Origin: JBGSWL01 sp041752455
GTDB taxonomy: Bacteria > Pseudomonadota > Alphaproteobacteria > Rhizobiales > Rhizobiaceae
Reading direction: 5' to 3'
Length of the DNA: 17,333 nt
NCBI GenBank assembly: GCA_041752455.1
Contig: JBGSWL010000181.1
Span: forward strand, 1-17,333
Below, piece after piece: positions 7,892 through 16,726 of this stretch. Position 1 is the first letter of the stretch, and the number at the start of each line of letters is the position of its first letter. Under the pieces are notes generated by a model that had not been told where the DNA came from, ran no database searches, and was given only the letters and a program-made list of their open reading frames with translations. A program made the position numbers and the translations under genes.

Positions 7892-8533
7892 TCAGGATTC
7901 CGGGGCCTCGGAAGGAACCAGAGCAGCCATCACGTCATTGCCCTGCGACCGGTAGCCGGCGACAACGCCGGCGCGGTCATTTGCATCCCGGTTCTGGCTG
8001 ACCTTCCATTTGCCTTCGAGGGACGTGACATTGATCGTCAGCCCGACGATACCGTTGACCTGGCGCTCGATGAAGTCGGCCGGTGCGTCTTCCATCGCCC
8101 AAGGCTCGGCGCGGGCGGCTTCATGGTCATTGGTCAGTTGGCCGAGATGCGCCATCAGCGCATCGCGTTCCTCGGTGATTTTCGCCATTCCGCGGGCCTG
8201 CACAACAACATAGTTCCAGGTCGGCACGACCTTGCCGTGTTCGACCTTGGAGGCATACCAGGACGGCGTGACATAGGCCTGCGGTCCCTGGAAGACGACA
8301 AGAACCGGCGTCTCCGGCGTCTCGCGCACGAACTTCCAGACCGGATTGGCGCGCGCCAGATGGGCTTTCAGCACCGCGTCGCCGGTCGTCGCATCCACAT
8401 GCAGCCGGAACGGCACCGGATTGGCAATCGGCCCTTCCGGTCCGTTGACGATGAACAGCCCCAGAGGATGGGTGCGCACCAACTGGTGCAGCATCTCGGG
8501 CCGGTCTTCGCGAAAGTGCGGCGGCTGGTACAT
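7892..8533 (-). CDS. FMN-binding PaiB-family protein
   Basis: 213 residues. The N-terminus MYQPPHFREDRPEMLHQLV followed by LGLFIVNGPEGPIANPVPF is typical of the PaiB/FMN-binding split-barrel family. So are the later segments YVTPSWYASK, VVPTWNYVVVQ and EGKWKVSQNR. In Bacillus subtilis PaiB is linked to negative regulation of sporulation and degradative enzymes; in proteobacteria the biochemical role is unclear and a flavin-dependent activity is possible. No helix-turn-helix is visible. It starts 9 bases after the alpha/beta hydrolase stop, so the two are likely one operon. No strong ribosome binding site precedes the ATG (GCTGAAGCC), so translational coupling to the upstream gene is plausible. 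Confidence 0.88.
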   Translation of the reverse strand: MYQPPHFREDRPEMLHQLVRTHPLGLFIVNGPEGPIANPVPFRLHVDATTGDAVLKAHLARANPVWKFVRETPETPVLVVFQGPQAYVTPSWYASKVEHGKVVPTWNYVVVQARGMAKITEERDALMAHLGQLTNDHEAARAEPWAMEDAPADFIERQVNGIVGLTINVTSLEGKWKVSQNRDANDRAGVVAGYRSQGNDVMAALVPSEAPES

Positions 8534-8542
8534 CGGCTGGCT

Positions 8543-9223
8543 TCAGCGCCCGGAAATGCGCTTGACGTTTTCCGGGATCAGTTCGCCGCGAAGGCGCGCG
8601 TCGAGATAGTCGGCGCATTCGTCCAGCAGCGTCTGTTCCTGACCCTGGAAAAAGTGGTTGGCGCCTTCCATCGTGCGCTGGGTGATCAGGATGCCCTTCT
8701 GGGTGTGCAGCTTGTCGACAAGCCCTTGAACGGCTTCCGGCGGCGCGACGCGGTCCTTCGACCCGTGAATGATCAGGCCGGATGACGGGCAGGGGGCAAG
8801 GAACGAGAAGTCGTAGGAATTGGGCTGCGGCGCAATCGAGATGAACCCTTCGATTTCCGGGCGCCGCATCAACAACTGCATGCCGATCCACGAACCGAAG
8901 GAGTAACCGGCGACCCAGCAGGCGCGCGACTCCGGGTGCAGCGACTGGACCCAGTCAAGGGCGCTGGCGGCATCCGACAATTCGCCGGATCCATGGTCAA
9001 ATTCGCCCTGGCTGCGGCCGATGCCGCGGAAATTGAAGCGCAGCGTGGTGAAGCCACGCTTCTGGAACATGTAGAACAGGTTGTAGATGATCGGGTGGTT
9101 CATCGTTCCGCCGAATTGCGGATGGGGATGCAGGATCATGGCAATCGGCGCATGCTTGTCGGCGGCGGGCTGGTAACGGGCCTCGATACGGCCTGCGGGA
9201 CCGGTGAAAATGACCTCGGGCAT
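8543..9223 (-). CDS. Alpha/beta hydrolase
   Basis: 226 residues starting MPEVIFTGPAGRIEARY at ATG 9221-9223, chosen because AAGGAGA lies 7 bases upstream. The open frame extends to 9403, but that part is unlike a hydrolase and overlaps the next gene's start. Motifs: the oxyanion-loop region HPHPQFGGTMNH (32-43), the nucleophile elbow GYSFGSW with Ser108, an acid residue in GSKDRV (Asp157) and the catalytic His190 in GANHFF. This matches the short, lid-poor serine hydrolases common in alphaproteobacteria, close to dienelactone hydrolase/YfhR types; the substrate cannot be inferred. It is first of a likely two-gene unit with paiB and diverges from the desulfurase gene across 178 bp. Confidence 0.88.
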   Translation of the reverse strand: MPEVIFTGPAGRIEARYQPAADKHAPIAMILHPHPQFGGTMNHPIIYNLFYMFQKRGFTTLRFNFRGIGRSQGEFDHGSGELSDAASALDWVQSLHPESRACWVAGYSFGSWIGMQLLMRRPEIEGFISIAPQPNSYDFSFLAPCPSSGLIIHGSKDRVAPPEAVQGLVDKLHTQKGILITQRTMEGANHFFQGQEQTLLDECADYLDARLRGELIPENVKRISGR

Positions 9224-9295
9224 GGGCTCTCCTTGGGACGGCGGCGCCGTGTAGCGATCTGGTGGGCGCCGACCGGTGGCATCGCGTGGCGATGG

Positions 9296-9324
9296 TTGAT
9301 CCGGGCGTGGAGCGCCGTCATAAG
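9296..9324 (+). promoter_or_regulatory. Candidate sigma-70-type promoter for the first cysteine desulfurase gene
   Basis: TTGATC (9296-9301) and CATAAG (9319-9324) are separated by 17 bp and lie about 75 bp before the ATG. Each hexamer matches the consensus at about 4 of 6 positions. This is the best pair I see in the 178-bp divergent gap; no operator or other structure stands out there. Confidence 0.25.
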
Positions 9325-9401
9325 GGATTTGGCATCGCACATTCAAGAAAATCCGTGTCCGACGCCTACATCGTGTACATGGACGGAACCCTTCGACAAT
9401 C

Positions 9402-10556
9402 ATGACCGCGCGCCGCGCCTATCTCGACTACAATGCTTCGGCGCCTTTGCTGCCGGACGCGCGGGCTGCCGTGATTGCGGCGCTGGACGCGGACGGCAAC
9501 GCATCCTCCGTGCACGGCGCGGGCCGCTTGCAGAAGACCCTGCTGCAGGGCGCGCGCCGAAAGGTCGCCGCGCTGGTCAATGCGGCACCCGATCATGTGA
9601 TCTTCACCTCGGGTGCGACTGAAGCTGCCGCACTTGTGCTGACGCCGCATTATTCGATGGGGCGGGCCGCGCTTGCCGTGCGCCATCTGTTTGTGGCGGC
9701 CAGCGACCATCCATGCGTTCTCGGCGGCGGACGGTTTGCGCCCGGCGACGTGACACAGCTTGCCGTTGGTGCCGACGGGCGGCTTGATCCGGCAACCGTC
9801 GATGCAGCACTTGCCGCAAAGGGCGGCATGGGGCCGGTCATCCTGGCGGTGCATCTGGCCAACAACGAAACCGGCGTCATCCAGCCGGTCACGCAACTGG
9901 CCGAAGTCGCACGGCGGCATGGGGCGATTTTTGTCGTCGATGCGGTGCAGGCTGTCGGGCGCGTGCCGCTCGACATCCAGACGCTGGGGGCGGACTTCCT
10001 GATCGTGTCGGCGCACAAGATCGGCGGGCCGAAAGGTGCAGGCGCTCTGATTGCCCGGTCCGACCTGATGATGCCGATGCCGCTGCTTTCGGGAGGCGGT
10101 CAGGAGCGCGGACACCGCGCGGGCACCGAGAACATCGCGGCGATTGCCGGTTTCGGCGCTGCGGCAGACGCTACGCTTGCCGGGATATCCGGCTTTGCGG
10201 CTTTGGCTGACCTGCGCGACCGGTTCGAACGGACGCTGCGCGCGGCAATCCCGGATCTGGTGATCCATGGCGAAAAAGCCGCGCGCCTTGCCAACACGTC
10301 GTTCTTCACCGTTCCCGGCGTCAAGGCGGAGATATTGCAGATCCGGCTCGATCTTGCCGGCTTTGCGGTCTCGTCCGGTTCGGCCTGTTCGTCGGGAAAA
10401 GTCGGGCGCAGCCATGTCTTGTCCGCGATGGGCGTGACTGCCGAAGATGGCGCGATCCGCGTGTCCTTCGGGCCGGACACGCAGCCGGAAACCCTCGATC
10501 AGCTGGCTGCAGCGGTCATCGAAGCGGCAGGCCGGATGCGCCTGGGGTCTGCTTGA
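9402..10556 (+). CDS. Cysteine desulfurase, IscS/NifS-like (group I)
   Basis: 384 residues from ATG 9402. It is a fold-type I PLP enzyme that takes sulfur from cysteine as an enzyme persulfide, giving alanine. It starts with the family motif YLDYNASAPL. Visible residues are His104 (SDHP), Asp180 and Gln183 (VVDAVQAVG), PLP Lys206 in VSAHKIGGPKG, GQERGHRAGTEN (233-244), and the persulfide Cys329 in SSGSACSSGK. The GSACSSG loop is the group I (IscS/NifS) form, distinct from the RAGTHCAQP form of the SufS gene at 14664. It is slightly shorter than Escherichia coli IscS (404). The ribosome binding site is weak. It stands directly before the suf genes on the same strand, 151 bp upstream of sufB, and likely feeds sulfur to SufBCD or to tRNA thiolation. 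No iscR-like gene precedes it. Confidence 0.93.
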   Translation: MTARRAYLDYNASAPLLPDARAAVIAALDADGNASSVHGAGRLQKTLLQGARRKVAALVNAAPDHVIFTSGATEAAALVLTPHYSMGRAALAVRHLFVAASDHPCVLGGGRFAPGDVTQLAVGADGRLDPATVDAALAAKGGMGPVILAVHLANNETGVIQPVTQLAEVARRHGAIFVVDAVQAVGRVPLDIQTLGADFLIVSAHKIGGPKGAGALIARSDLMMPMPLLSGGGQERGHRAGTENIAAIAGFGAAADATLAGISGFAALADLRDRFERTLRAAIPDLVIHGEKAARLANTSFFTVPGVKAEILQIRLDLAGFAVSSGSACSSGKVGRSHVLSAMGVTAEDGAIRVSFGPDTQPETLDQLAAAVIEAAGRMRLGSA

Positions 10557-10588
10557 AACGGTCGCTCACAGGCCCCAAATTCAAACAT

Positions 10589-10612
10589 GTGAAAAAAAGT
10601 CAGATTTTTCAC
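10589..10612. promoter_or_regulatory. Inverted repeat in the suf control region
   Basis: GTGAAAAA (10589-10596) and TTTTTCAC (10605-10612) form a perfect 8-bp dyad with an 8-base spacer. It sits in an AT-rich island (about 10577-10648) that contrasts with the GC-rich surroundings. It may be an operator, or a weak transcript structure separating the desulfurase gene from sufB. I do not recognise a specific regulator. Confidence 0.4.
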
Positions 10613-10629
10613 TTTAGAACTTTTCAAAG
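10613..10629 (+). promoter_or_regulatory. Irr-box (ICE)-like operator upstream of sufB
   Basis: TTTAGAA-CTT-TTCAAAG matches, at 12 of the 14 arm positions, the rhizobial iron control element recalled as TTTAGAA-N3-TTCTAAA. That element binds Irr, a Fur-family regulator that responds to heme. It overlaps a weak promoter candidate, TTTTCA-N16-TAAATC (10621-10648), so bound Irr would block the -35 region. SUF genes are known iron-regulated targets of Irr and RirA in rhizobia. The consensus is from memory and not searched. Confidence 0.45.
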
Positions 10630-10707
10630 TCGCGATAGAACCTAAATCGCTTAGAGGGCCCACGCGTCCTTACCGCCATTGGCGACCAGCGCCGCAAGGA
10701 GATTGCC

Positions 10708-12173
<1,466 letters not shown>

Positions 12174-12177
<4 letters not shown>

Positions 12178-12341
12178 CCGTCGATCCTGTCGCAATGATA
12201 TTTTACGGCGTTGTCTGCGGTGGTCTGGCGGCGTTTGCCCCGTCGCTTGGCGGCCGCGCCATGCGTGCCGCCATAGGTGCGGTGGTCGGCTTTGCGGCCG
12301 CGAGCGTGCTTGCCGGCGTCAAGGGCATGATGGGGTACTGA
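12174..12341 (+). CDS. Very small membrane protein encoded between sufB and sufC (first of two)
   Basis: 55 residues, VTVDPVAMIFYGVVCGGLAA at the start. The GTG start overlaps the sufB stop in a GTGA arrangement. AGGGGAG (12161-12167) lies 6 bases before it, which strongly supports translation. Two hydrophobic, Gly/Ala-rich segments (about 6-23 and 30-49) joined by a short loop with Arg28 and Arg31 predict a membrane hairpin. One Cys (15) lies in the first helix. Codon positions have the same GC bias as the neighbours. I recognise no family; membership of the suf operon suggests a role near Fe-S assembly or iron/redox traffic at the membrane, which is inference only. Confidence 0.7.
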
Positions 12342-12342
12342 G

Positions 12343-12528
12343 ATGGTAGCCAAACCAGACCATTCCGGCACGATCCGGCTGGCCGGCGCCGCATCGATCC
12401 TGATCGCCTGCGGCATCGGCTACATGTTCGACCCGTTCGGCGCCCCGCTTTTGAGCGCCGGGGTCCTGGGCCTGGTTGCCGGGATCAGCTTTGCCATGCG
12501 CGGGTTGTTTGCAAGGGCGCGACGATGA
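12343..12528 (+). CDS. Very small membrane protein encoded between sufB and sufC (second of two)
   Basis: 61 residues. The ATG is 1 base after the previous stop, with GGGG 7 bases before it. It starts MVAKPDHSGTIRLAGAASIL. Two predicted membrane helices (about 11-29 and 34-53) are joined by a DPFGAP turn, with a basic C-terminus (RGLFARARR) that would stay cytoplasmic. One Cys (23) lies in the first helix, as in its neighbour, but the two sequences are not obviously related. The tight stop-start spacing from sufB suggests the three genes are translated as a unit. No known family is recognised. Confidence 0.7.
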   Translation: MVAKPDHSGTIRLAGAASILIACGIGYMFDPFGAPLLSAGVLGLVAGISFAMRGLFARARR

Positions 12529-12535
12529 GCCCCGC

Positions 12536-12605
12536 TTTCGTCATTCCGGGGCCGCGCAGCGGAACCCGGCACGACGGCGAGACCGGTGCGGCCGGAATGA
12601 CGAAA
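12536..12605. repeat. REP-like palindromic element between the small membrane gene and sufC
   Basis: TTTCGTCATTCCGG (12536-12549) is an exact inverted repeat of CCGGAATGACGAAA (12592-12605), with a 42-base GC-rich centre. The arms CGTCATTCCGG...CCGGAATGACG have the look of dispersed palindromic elements common in alphaproteobacterial genomes. The centre (GGCCGCGCAGCGGAACCCGG) fits such elements and can pair further. It lies inside the suf operon, 7 bases after the small gene's stop; the ribosome binding site of sufC (AAAAGGAAA) begins at its right edge. Confidence 0.8.
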
Positions 12606-12617
12606 AGGAAATGAAAC

Positions 12618-13373
12618 ATGCTTGAAATTCGCAACCTGCACGCCCGCATCGCCGAAGACGGCACCGAGATCATCCGCGGGCTCGACCTGACCGTCGCCAA
12701 TGGCGAAGTCGCCGCCATCATGGGGCCGAACGGTTCCGGCAAGTCGACGCTGTCCTACATTCTGGCGGGGCGCGAGGACTACGAGGTCACCGAGGGCGAG
12801 ATCCTGTGGAACGGCGTCAACATTCTGGAGATGGACCCGGCCGAGCGTGCGGCAGCGGGCATTTTCCTCGCCTTCCAGTATCCGCTGGAAATTCCCGGCG
12901 TTGCGACGATGCAGTTCCTCAAGGTTGCGATGAATTCGCAGCGCAAGGCGCGCGGCGAGCCGGAACTTTCGACCCCCGACTTCATCAAGATCGTGCGCGA
13001 AGCGGCCGGCAAGCTCGGGATTTCGATGGAAATGCTGAAGCGTCCGCTGAACGTCGGTTTCTCCGGCGGCGAAAAGAAGCGCGCCGAAATCCTGCAGATG
13101 ACGCTGCTGCAGCCGACACTTTGCGTGCTGGATGAAACCGACTCCGGCCTCGACATCGATGCGCTGAAGATCGTGGCCGACGGCGTCAACGCGCTGCGCG
13201 CGCCGGACCGGTCGGTCATCGTCATCACCCACTACCAGCGCCTGCTCGATCACATCGTGCCGGACACGGTGCACGTCTTGTCCAAGGGCCGGATCGTGAA
13301 GACCGGCGGCAAGGAACTGGCGCATGAACTGGAAGCCAACGGCTATTCCGACATCATCGCCGATGCGGCCTGA
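12618..13373 (+). CDS. sufC: Fe-S cluster assembly ATPase SufC
   Basis: 251 residues, ATG with AAAAGGAAA about 7 bases upstream. It is an ABC-type ATPase without membrane domain that drives the SufBCD scaffold. Walker A is GPNGSGKST (36-44), the Q-loop is AFQYPLEIPG (85-94), the signature is FSGGEKKRAEI (148-158), and Walker B with D-loop is LCVLDETDSGLD (168-179). The switch His is in VITHYQRLL (about 205). The LDETDSGLDIDALK form is specific to SufC rather than transporter ATPases. Length is normal. It is separated from sufB by 440 bp holding two tiny genes and a palindrome, unlike the compact sufBCD order of E. coli. SufD follows 13 bases later. Confidence 0.98.
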   Translation: MLEIRNLHARIAEDGTEIIRGLDLTVANGEVAAIMGPNGSGKSTLSYILAGREDYEVTEGEILWNGVNILEMDPAERAAAGIFLAFQYPLEIPGVATMQFLKVAMNSQRKARGEPELSTPDFIKIVREAAGKLGISMEMLKRPLNVGFSGGEKKRAEILQMTLLQPTLCVLDETDSGLDIDALKIVADGVNALRAPDRSVIVITHYQRLLDHIVPDTVHVLSKGRIVKTGGKELAHELEANGYSDIIADAA

Positions 13374-13386
13374 GGCGGTGGCAGAG

Positions 13387-14667
13387 ATGATCACCACATC
13401 AGCTTTGGCACCCGCTCCGCGTACGCTGACCAGCGCTGAAACCGCGCTGGCGGCCCAGTTTGCGCAGATGTCACCGACGCTGCCGGGCAGCCGCGCCGTT
13501 CATGACGCGCGGGCTCTGGCAATGGCGACACTGGCGCAGAACGGACTGCCGACGCGCAAGGTCGAAGCATTCCACTACACCGACCTGCGGCGGTTGCTGA
13601 CGGTCGTGCCTCCGGTGGAAGGCGCGGAAGAACGCGCGTCCATGGCGCCCCTGGTCGCAGGCAGTGTGGTGCTCGACGACCGGGCACTTTCGGCAGTGCT
13701 GCCCGACGGCCTCACCGTCGTGGCGATGGCAGACGGACTGAAAGCCGATATCGGCGGCGTCGTGCCGCATTTTTCCGGCGCCGATGACGCGATTGGCATC
13801 ATCAACACGGCCTTTGCCGATCATGGGCAGCGGATCGTGATCGCGGACGATGTCGCGCTCGACCAGCCGTTGGAAATCCGGCACGGCGTGAGCACCGGCC
13901 AAAGCCACAGCCTTGACCATGTGACGGTCGGCAAGGGCGCTTCGGTGCTGATCATCGACCGCCATCATGGCGGCACCGATGGTGCCGCGCTGGTGAGCCA
14001 TGTCACGGACCTGACGGTGCGCGCCGGTGCTGCGGCAACCTTCGTCATCATCCAGGACCATGGCCTCGACACGACCCATCTCGGCAAGCTGCGCCTTCGG
14101 CTCGAAGAGAAGGCAGCGGCAACGGTCTTCGTCGCCAATTTCGGCGGGCAGCTGGTGCGCCAGGAAATCGAGGCGGTGGCTGCCGGCGAAGGCTCGTCGC
14201 TGACACTGCGGGCGATCAACCTGATCGGCGGGCAGACCCATTGCGATGTCACGCTGACGCTTGGACATGTTGTGCCGAACACCACATCCACCGAGACCGT
14301 GCGCACCGTCGTCACCGGTCGCGGGCAGGGCGTCTTCCAGGGGCAGATCCGGGTTGCCCCGATCGCCCAGAAGACCGATGCGCGGATGGCCTGCAACACG
14401 CTGCTGCTGTCGGACGATGCGTCGTTTGCCACCAAGCCTGAACTGGAAATCTTTGCCGACGACGTGGTCTGCGCGCACGGTGCGACAGTCACCGAAATCG
14501 AACAGGACCATCTTTTCTACCTGATGGCGCGCGGCATTCCCGAAAAGGCGGCGCGCGGGCTCCTGATCAAGGCGTTCGTTGCCGAGATCGTCGAGGAACT
14601 GGAACATGAAGCGCTGGTCGAGGCGCTGGAACAGCGGATCGACACCTGGCTGGAGGCAAATGCGTGA
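13387..14667 (+). CDS. sufD: Fe-S cluster assembly protein SufD
   Basis: 426 residues from ATG 13387; in-frame ATGs at 13363 and 13324 would overlap sufC, and the ribosome binding site is weak for all of them. SufD is the partner of SufB in SufBC2D and is needed for iron entry. The N-terminal helical part (SRAVHDARALAMATLAQNGL, PTRKVEAFHYTDLRRLL) is followed by the beta-helix core. The C-terminal core holds RMACNTLLLSDDASF, KPELEIFADDVVCAHGAT and the helical end DHLFYLMARGIPEKAARG. The His in CAHGAT corresponds to His360 of E. coli SufD, important for iron. The stop overlaps the GTG start of sufS by 4 bases. Confidence 0.95.
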   Translation: MITTSALAPAPRTLTSAETALAAQFAQMSPTLPGSRAVHDARALAMATLAQNGLPTRKVEAFHYTDLRRLLTVVPPVEGAEERASMAPLVAGSVVLDDRALSAVLPDGLTVVAMADGLKADIGGVVPHFSGADDAIGIINTAFADHGQRIVIADDVALDQPLEIRHGVSTGQSHSLDHVTVGKGASVLIIDRHHGGTDGAALVSHVTDLTVRAGAAATFVIIQDHGLDTTHLGKLRLRLEEKAAATVFVANFGGQLVRQEIEAVAAGEGSSLTLRAINLIGGQTHCDVTLTLGHVVPNTTSTETVRTVVTGRGQGVFQGQIRVAPIAQKTDARMACNTLLLSDDASFATKPELEIFADDVVCAHGATVTEIEQDHLFYLMARGIPEKAARGLLIKAFVAEIVEELEHEALVEALEQRIDTWLEANA

Positions 14668-15908
14668 GTGCGCAACCGCATCATCACGGCGCCTATGACG
14701 TCGAAGCGATCCGGGCCGACTTTCCGATCCTTTCGGAAAAGGTGTACGGCAAGCCGCTGGTCTATCTGGACAATGGGGCGTCGGCGCAAAAACCGCGCCA
14801 GGTGATCGATGCGATCCGCCATGTCTATGAGCATGAATATGCCAATGTGCATCGCGGGCTGCACTTCATGTCGAATGCAGCGACTGAAGCCTTTGAAGGC
14901 GCGCGCGAAAAGGTTCGCCGGTTCCTGAATGCGCCTTCGGTTGACGAGGTGATCTTCACCAAGTCGGCGACCGAGGCGATCAACACGGTTGCCTATGGCC
15001 ATGGCCTTGCCAAGCTTGGGGCCGGTGACGAGATCGTCTTGTCGATCATGGAGCATCACTCCAACATCGTGCCGTGGCATTTCGTGCGCGAGCGCAATGG
15101 CGCGAAGCTCGTCTGGGCGCCGATTTCCGACGACGGCTCGTTCGATCTTGAAGCGTTCGAGGCGTGCCTGACCGAGCGCACGAAACTGGTTGCGATCACC
15201 CACATGTCGAATGTGCTTGGCACCGTGGTGCCGATCCGGGCGGTCTGCGACATTGCCCATGCGCGCGGCATTCCGGTGCTCGTGGATGGCTGCCAAGGCG
15301 CTGTGCACCTGCCGGTCGATGTGCAGGCGCTTGGCTGCGACTGGTATGTGGTGAGCGGCCACAAGGTCTATGGCCCATCCGGCATTGGCGTGCTGTGGGG
15401 CCGCAGGGAGCGGCTTGCCGCGATGCGTCCGTTCCAGGGTGGCGGCGAAATGATCGTCGAGGTGACGCAGGACACCGTCACCTACAATGATCCGCCACAC
15501 CGGTTCGAAGCCGGAACCCCTCCGATCGCGCAAGCGATCGGTCTTGGTACTGCGCTCGACTACATGGAAGCTGTCGGCCGCGAGGCGATTGCCGCCCATG
15601 AGGCTGATCTTCTTGCCTATGCGACCGAACGGCTGCAGACGATCAACGCGCTGCGGATCATCGGCACGGCACCCGACAAGGGCGCGATCATCTCGTTTGC
15701 GATGGAGGGCATCCATGCGCACGACATTTCGATGCTGATCGACAGGTCCGGCGTTGCGGTGCGCGCCGGAACCCATTGCGCGCAGCCGCTGATGCAGCGC
15801 TTCGGGGTCACCTCGACCTGCCGGGCCTCATTTGCCATGTACAACACACGCGCCGAGGTCGACGTTCTGGCCGAGGCATTGGAAAAGGCGCGGGCATTCT
15901 TTGCCTGA
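14664..15908 (+). CDS. sufS: Cysteine desulfurase SufS (group II)
   Basis: 414 residues from a GTG overlapping the sufD stop (GTGA), with GGAGG about 8 bases upstream. PLP-dependent desulfurase for the SufBCD scaffold. YLDNGASAQKP (35-45) is the N-terminal motif. Cofactor residues are MEHHSN (129-134), Asp208 in VDGCQGAVH and Lys234 in VSGHKVYGPSG. The persulfide Cys372 is in VAVRAGTHCAQPLMQRF, the group II active-site loop. Length matches E. coli SufS (406). Group II enzymes need a sulfur acceptor such as SufE or SufU; neither is in this window. The position VDGCQG, where E. coli has VDGAQA, adds a Cys near the cofactor. Confidence 0.97.
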   Translation: MSAQPHHHGAYDVEAIRADFPILSEKVYGKPLVYLDNGASAQKPRQVIDAIRHVYEHEYANVHRGLHFMSNAATEAFEGAREKVRRFLNAPSVDEVIFTKSATEAINTVAYGHGLAKLGAGDEIVLSIMEHHSNIVPWHFVRERNGAKLVWAPISDDGSFDLEAFEACLTERTKLVAITHMSNVLGTVVPIRAVCDIAHARGIPVLVDGCQGAVHLPVDVQALGCDWYVVSGHKVYGPSGIGVLWGRRERLAAMRPFQGGGEMIVEVTQDTVTYNDPPHRFEAGTPPIAQAIGLGTALDYMEAVGREAIAAHEADLLAYATERLQTINALRIIGTAPDKGAIISFAMEGIHAHDISMLIDRSGVAVRAGTHCAQPLMQRFGVTSTCRASFAMYNTRAEVDVLAEALEKARAFFA

Positions 15909-15932
15909 CAAACATGTGTTAGGATGACGACC

Positions 15933-16328
15933 ATGGATGATCAAAACGCACTGCCTGCAGACGACACGACACTGGCGCTGGACGAAACCGGCACCGCCGC
16001 ATCGGCACTGCCGCGCGAGGAGATCGCGCGCCTGACCGATGACATCATCGCTGCGCTGAAAACGGTCTACGACCCGGAAATTCCCTCCGACATCTACGAA
16101 CTCGGCCTCGTCTACCGCGTCGACATCGAAGATGACCGCACGGTGAAGATCGAGATGACGCTGACAGCCCCTGGCTGCCCGGTTGCCGGCGAAATGCCGG
16201 GCTGGGTCGAGAACGCCGTGCGCGGCGTCGAGGGCGTGATGGATGTGGAAGTCACCATGACATTCGATCCGCCGTGGACGCCGGACCGGATGAGTGAAGA
16301 AGCGCAGATCGCCGTGGGACTGTACTGA
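15933..16328 (+). CDS. sufT: SUF system Fe-S cluster assembly protein SufT (DUF59/MIP18 family)
   Basis: 131 residues from ATG 15933, preferred because AGGATG lies 6-8 bases upstream; ATG 15924 would add MTT and has no spaced ribosome binding site. An acidic, probably disordered N-terminal tail (1-30) precedes the MIP18-like domain. The motifs are YDPEIPSDIYELGLVYRVDI, LTAPGCPVAGEMPGWV with conserved Cys82, and the C-terminal FDPPWTPDRMSEEA, which is typical of the SUF-associated subfamily. SufT is thought to help maturation or transfer of Fe-S clusters to client proteins. It follows sufS by 24 bp and overlaps sufA by one base (TGATG). Confidence 0.93.
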   Translation: MDDQNALPADDTTLALDETGTAASALPREEIARLTDDIIAALKTVYDPEIPSDIYELGLVYRVDIEDDRTVKIEMTLTAPGCPVAGEMPGWVENAVRGVEGVMDVEVTMTFDPPWTPDRMSEEAQIAVGLY

Positions 16329-16714
16329 TGGGCAGTTTTGCAATCATGACGATGACTGATGCGGCGGCTGACCGTGTGCGCGAGATCGTTGCCGCCAAGG
16401 CTGACACCGGTGCCCGTGGCATACGCCTCGGCATCAAGAAGGGCGGCTGCGCCGGCATGGAATATACCGTTGATCTGGTGACAGAGCCGCGCGCCGGCGA
16501 TGACCATATCGCGCATGACGGCGCTCACGTGTGGATCGATCCGGCCGCGATGCTGTATCTTCTCGGCACGCGGATGGATGTCGAAGTGACGACACTGCGC
16601 ACGGGGTTCGTGTTCAACAATCCGAACCAGGCGTCGGCCTGCGGCTGCGGCGAATCCGTCGAACTGAAGCCCGCCGACCTGAAAGCGCTTGCCGAGGCGC
16701 GCGGCGCCATCTGA
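16328..16714 (+). CDS. sufA: A-type iron-sulfur carrier SufA
   Basis: 128 residues. The ATG shares one base with the sufT stop. It is an A-type carrier that takes clusters from SufBCD and passes them to apoproteins. The three conserved cysteine ligands are visible: Cys41 in IKKGGCAGMEY, and Cys105 and Cys107 in SACGCGES. FVFNNPNQASACGCGESV is the usual C-terminal signature. An internal ATG (MTMTD, residue 7) is a possible alternative start. The tail KPADLKALAEARGAI is a little longer than in E. coli SufA. It could be named IscA/ErpA-like by sequence alone, but the operon position supports SufA. Confidence 0.95.
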   Translation: MGSFAIMTMTDAAADRVREIVAAKADTGARGIRLGIKKGGCAGMEYTVDLVTEPRAGDDHIAHDGAHVWIDPAAMLYLLGTRMDVEVTTLRTGFVFNNPNQASACGCGESVELKPADLKALAEARGAI

Positions 16715-16726
16715 GCCCATGACCCC

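Noticed and set aside
9224..9403. Upstream extension of the alpha/beta hydrolase frame
   Set aside because: It would overlap the start of the divergent desulfurase gene; AAGGAGA before the ATG at 9223 settles the start.
10554..10568. TGA-N9-TCA, the minimal form of a RirA (IRO) box
   Set aside because: It overlaps the desulfurase stop codon, its centre is GC-rich and the flanks lack the AT-rich symmetry of real IRO boxes; six fixed bases are expected by chance.
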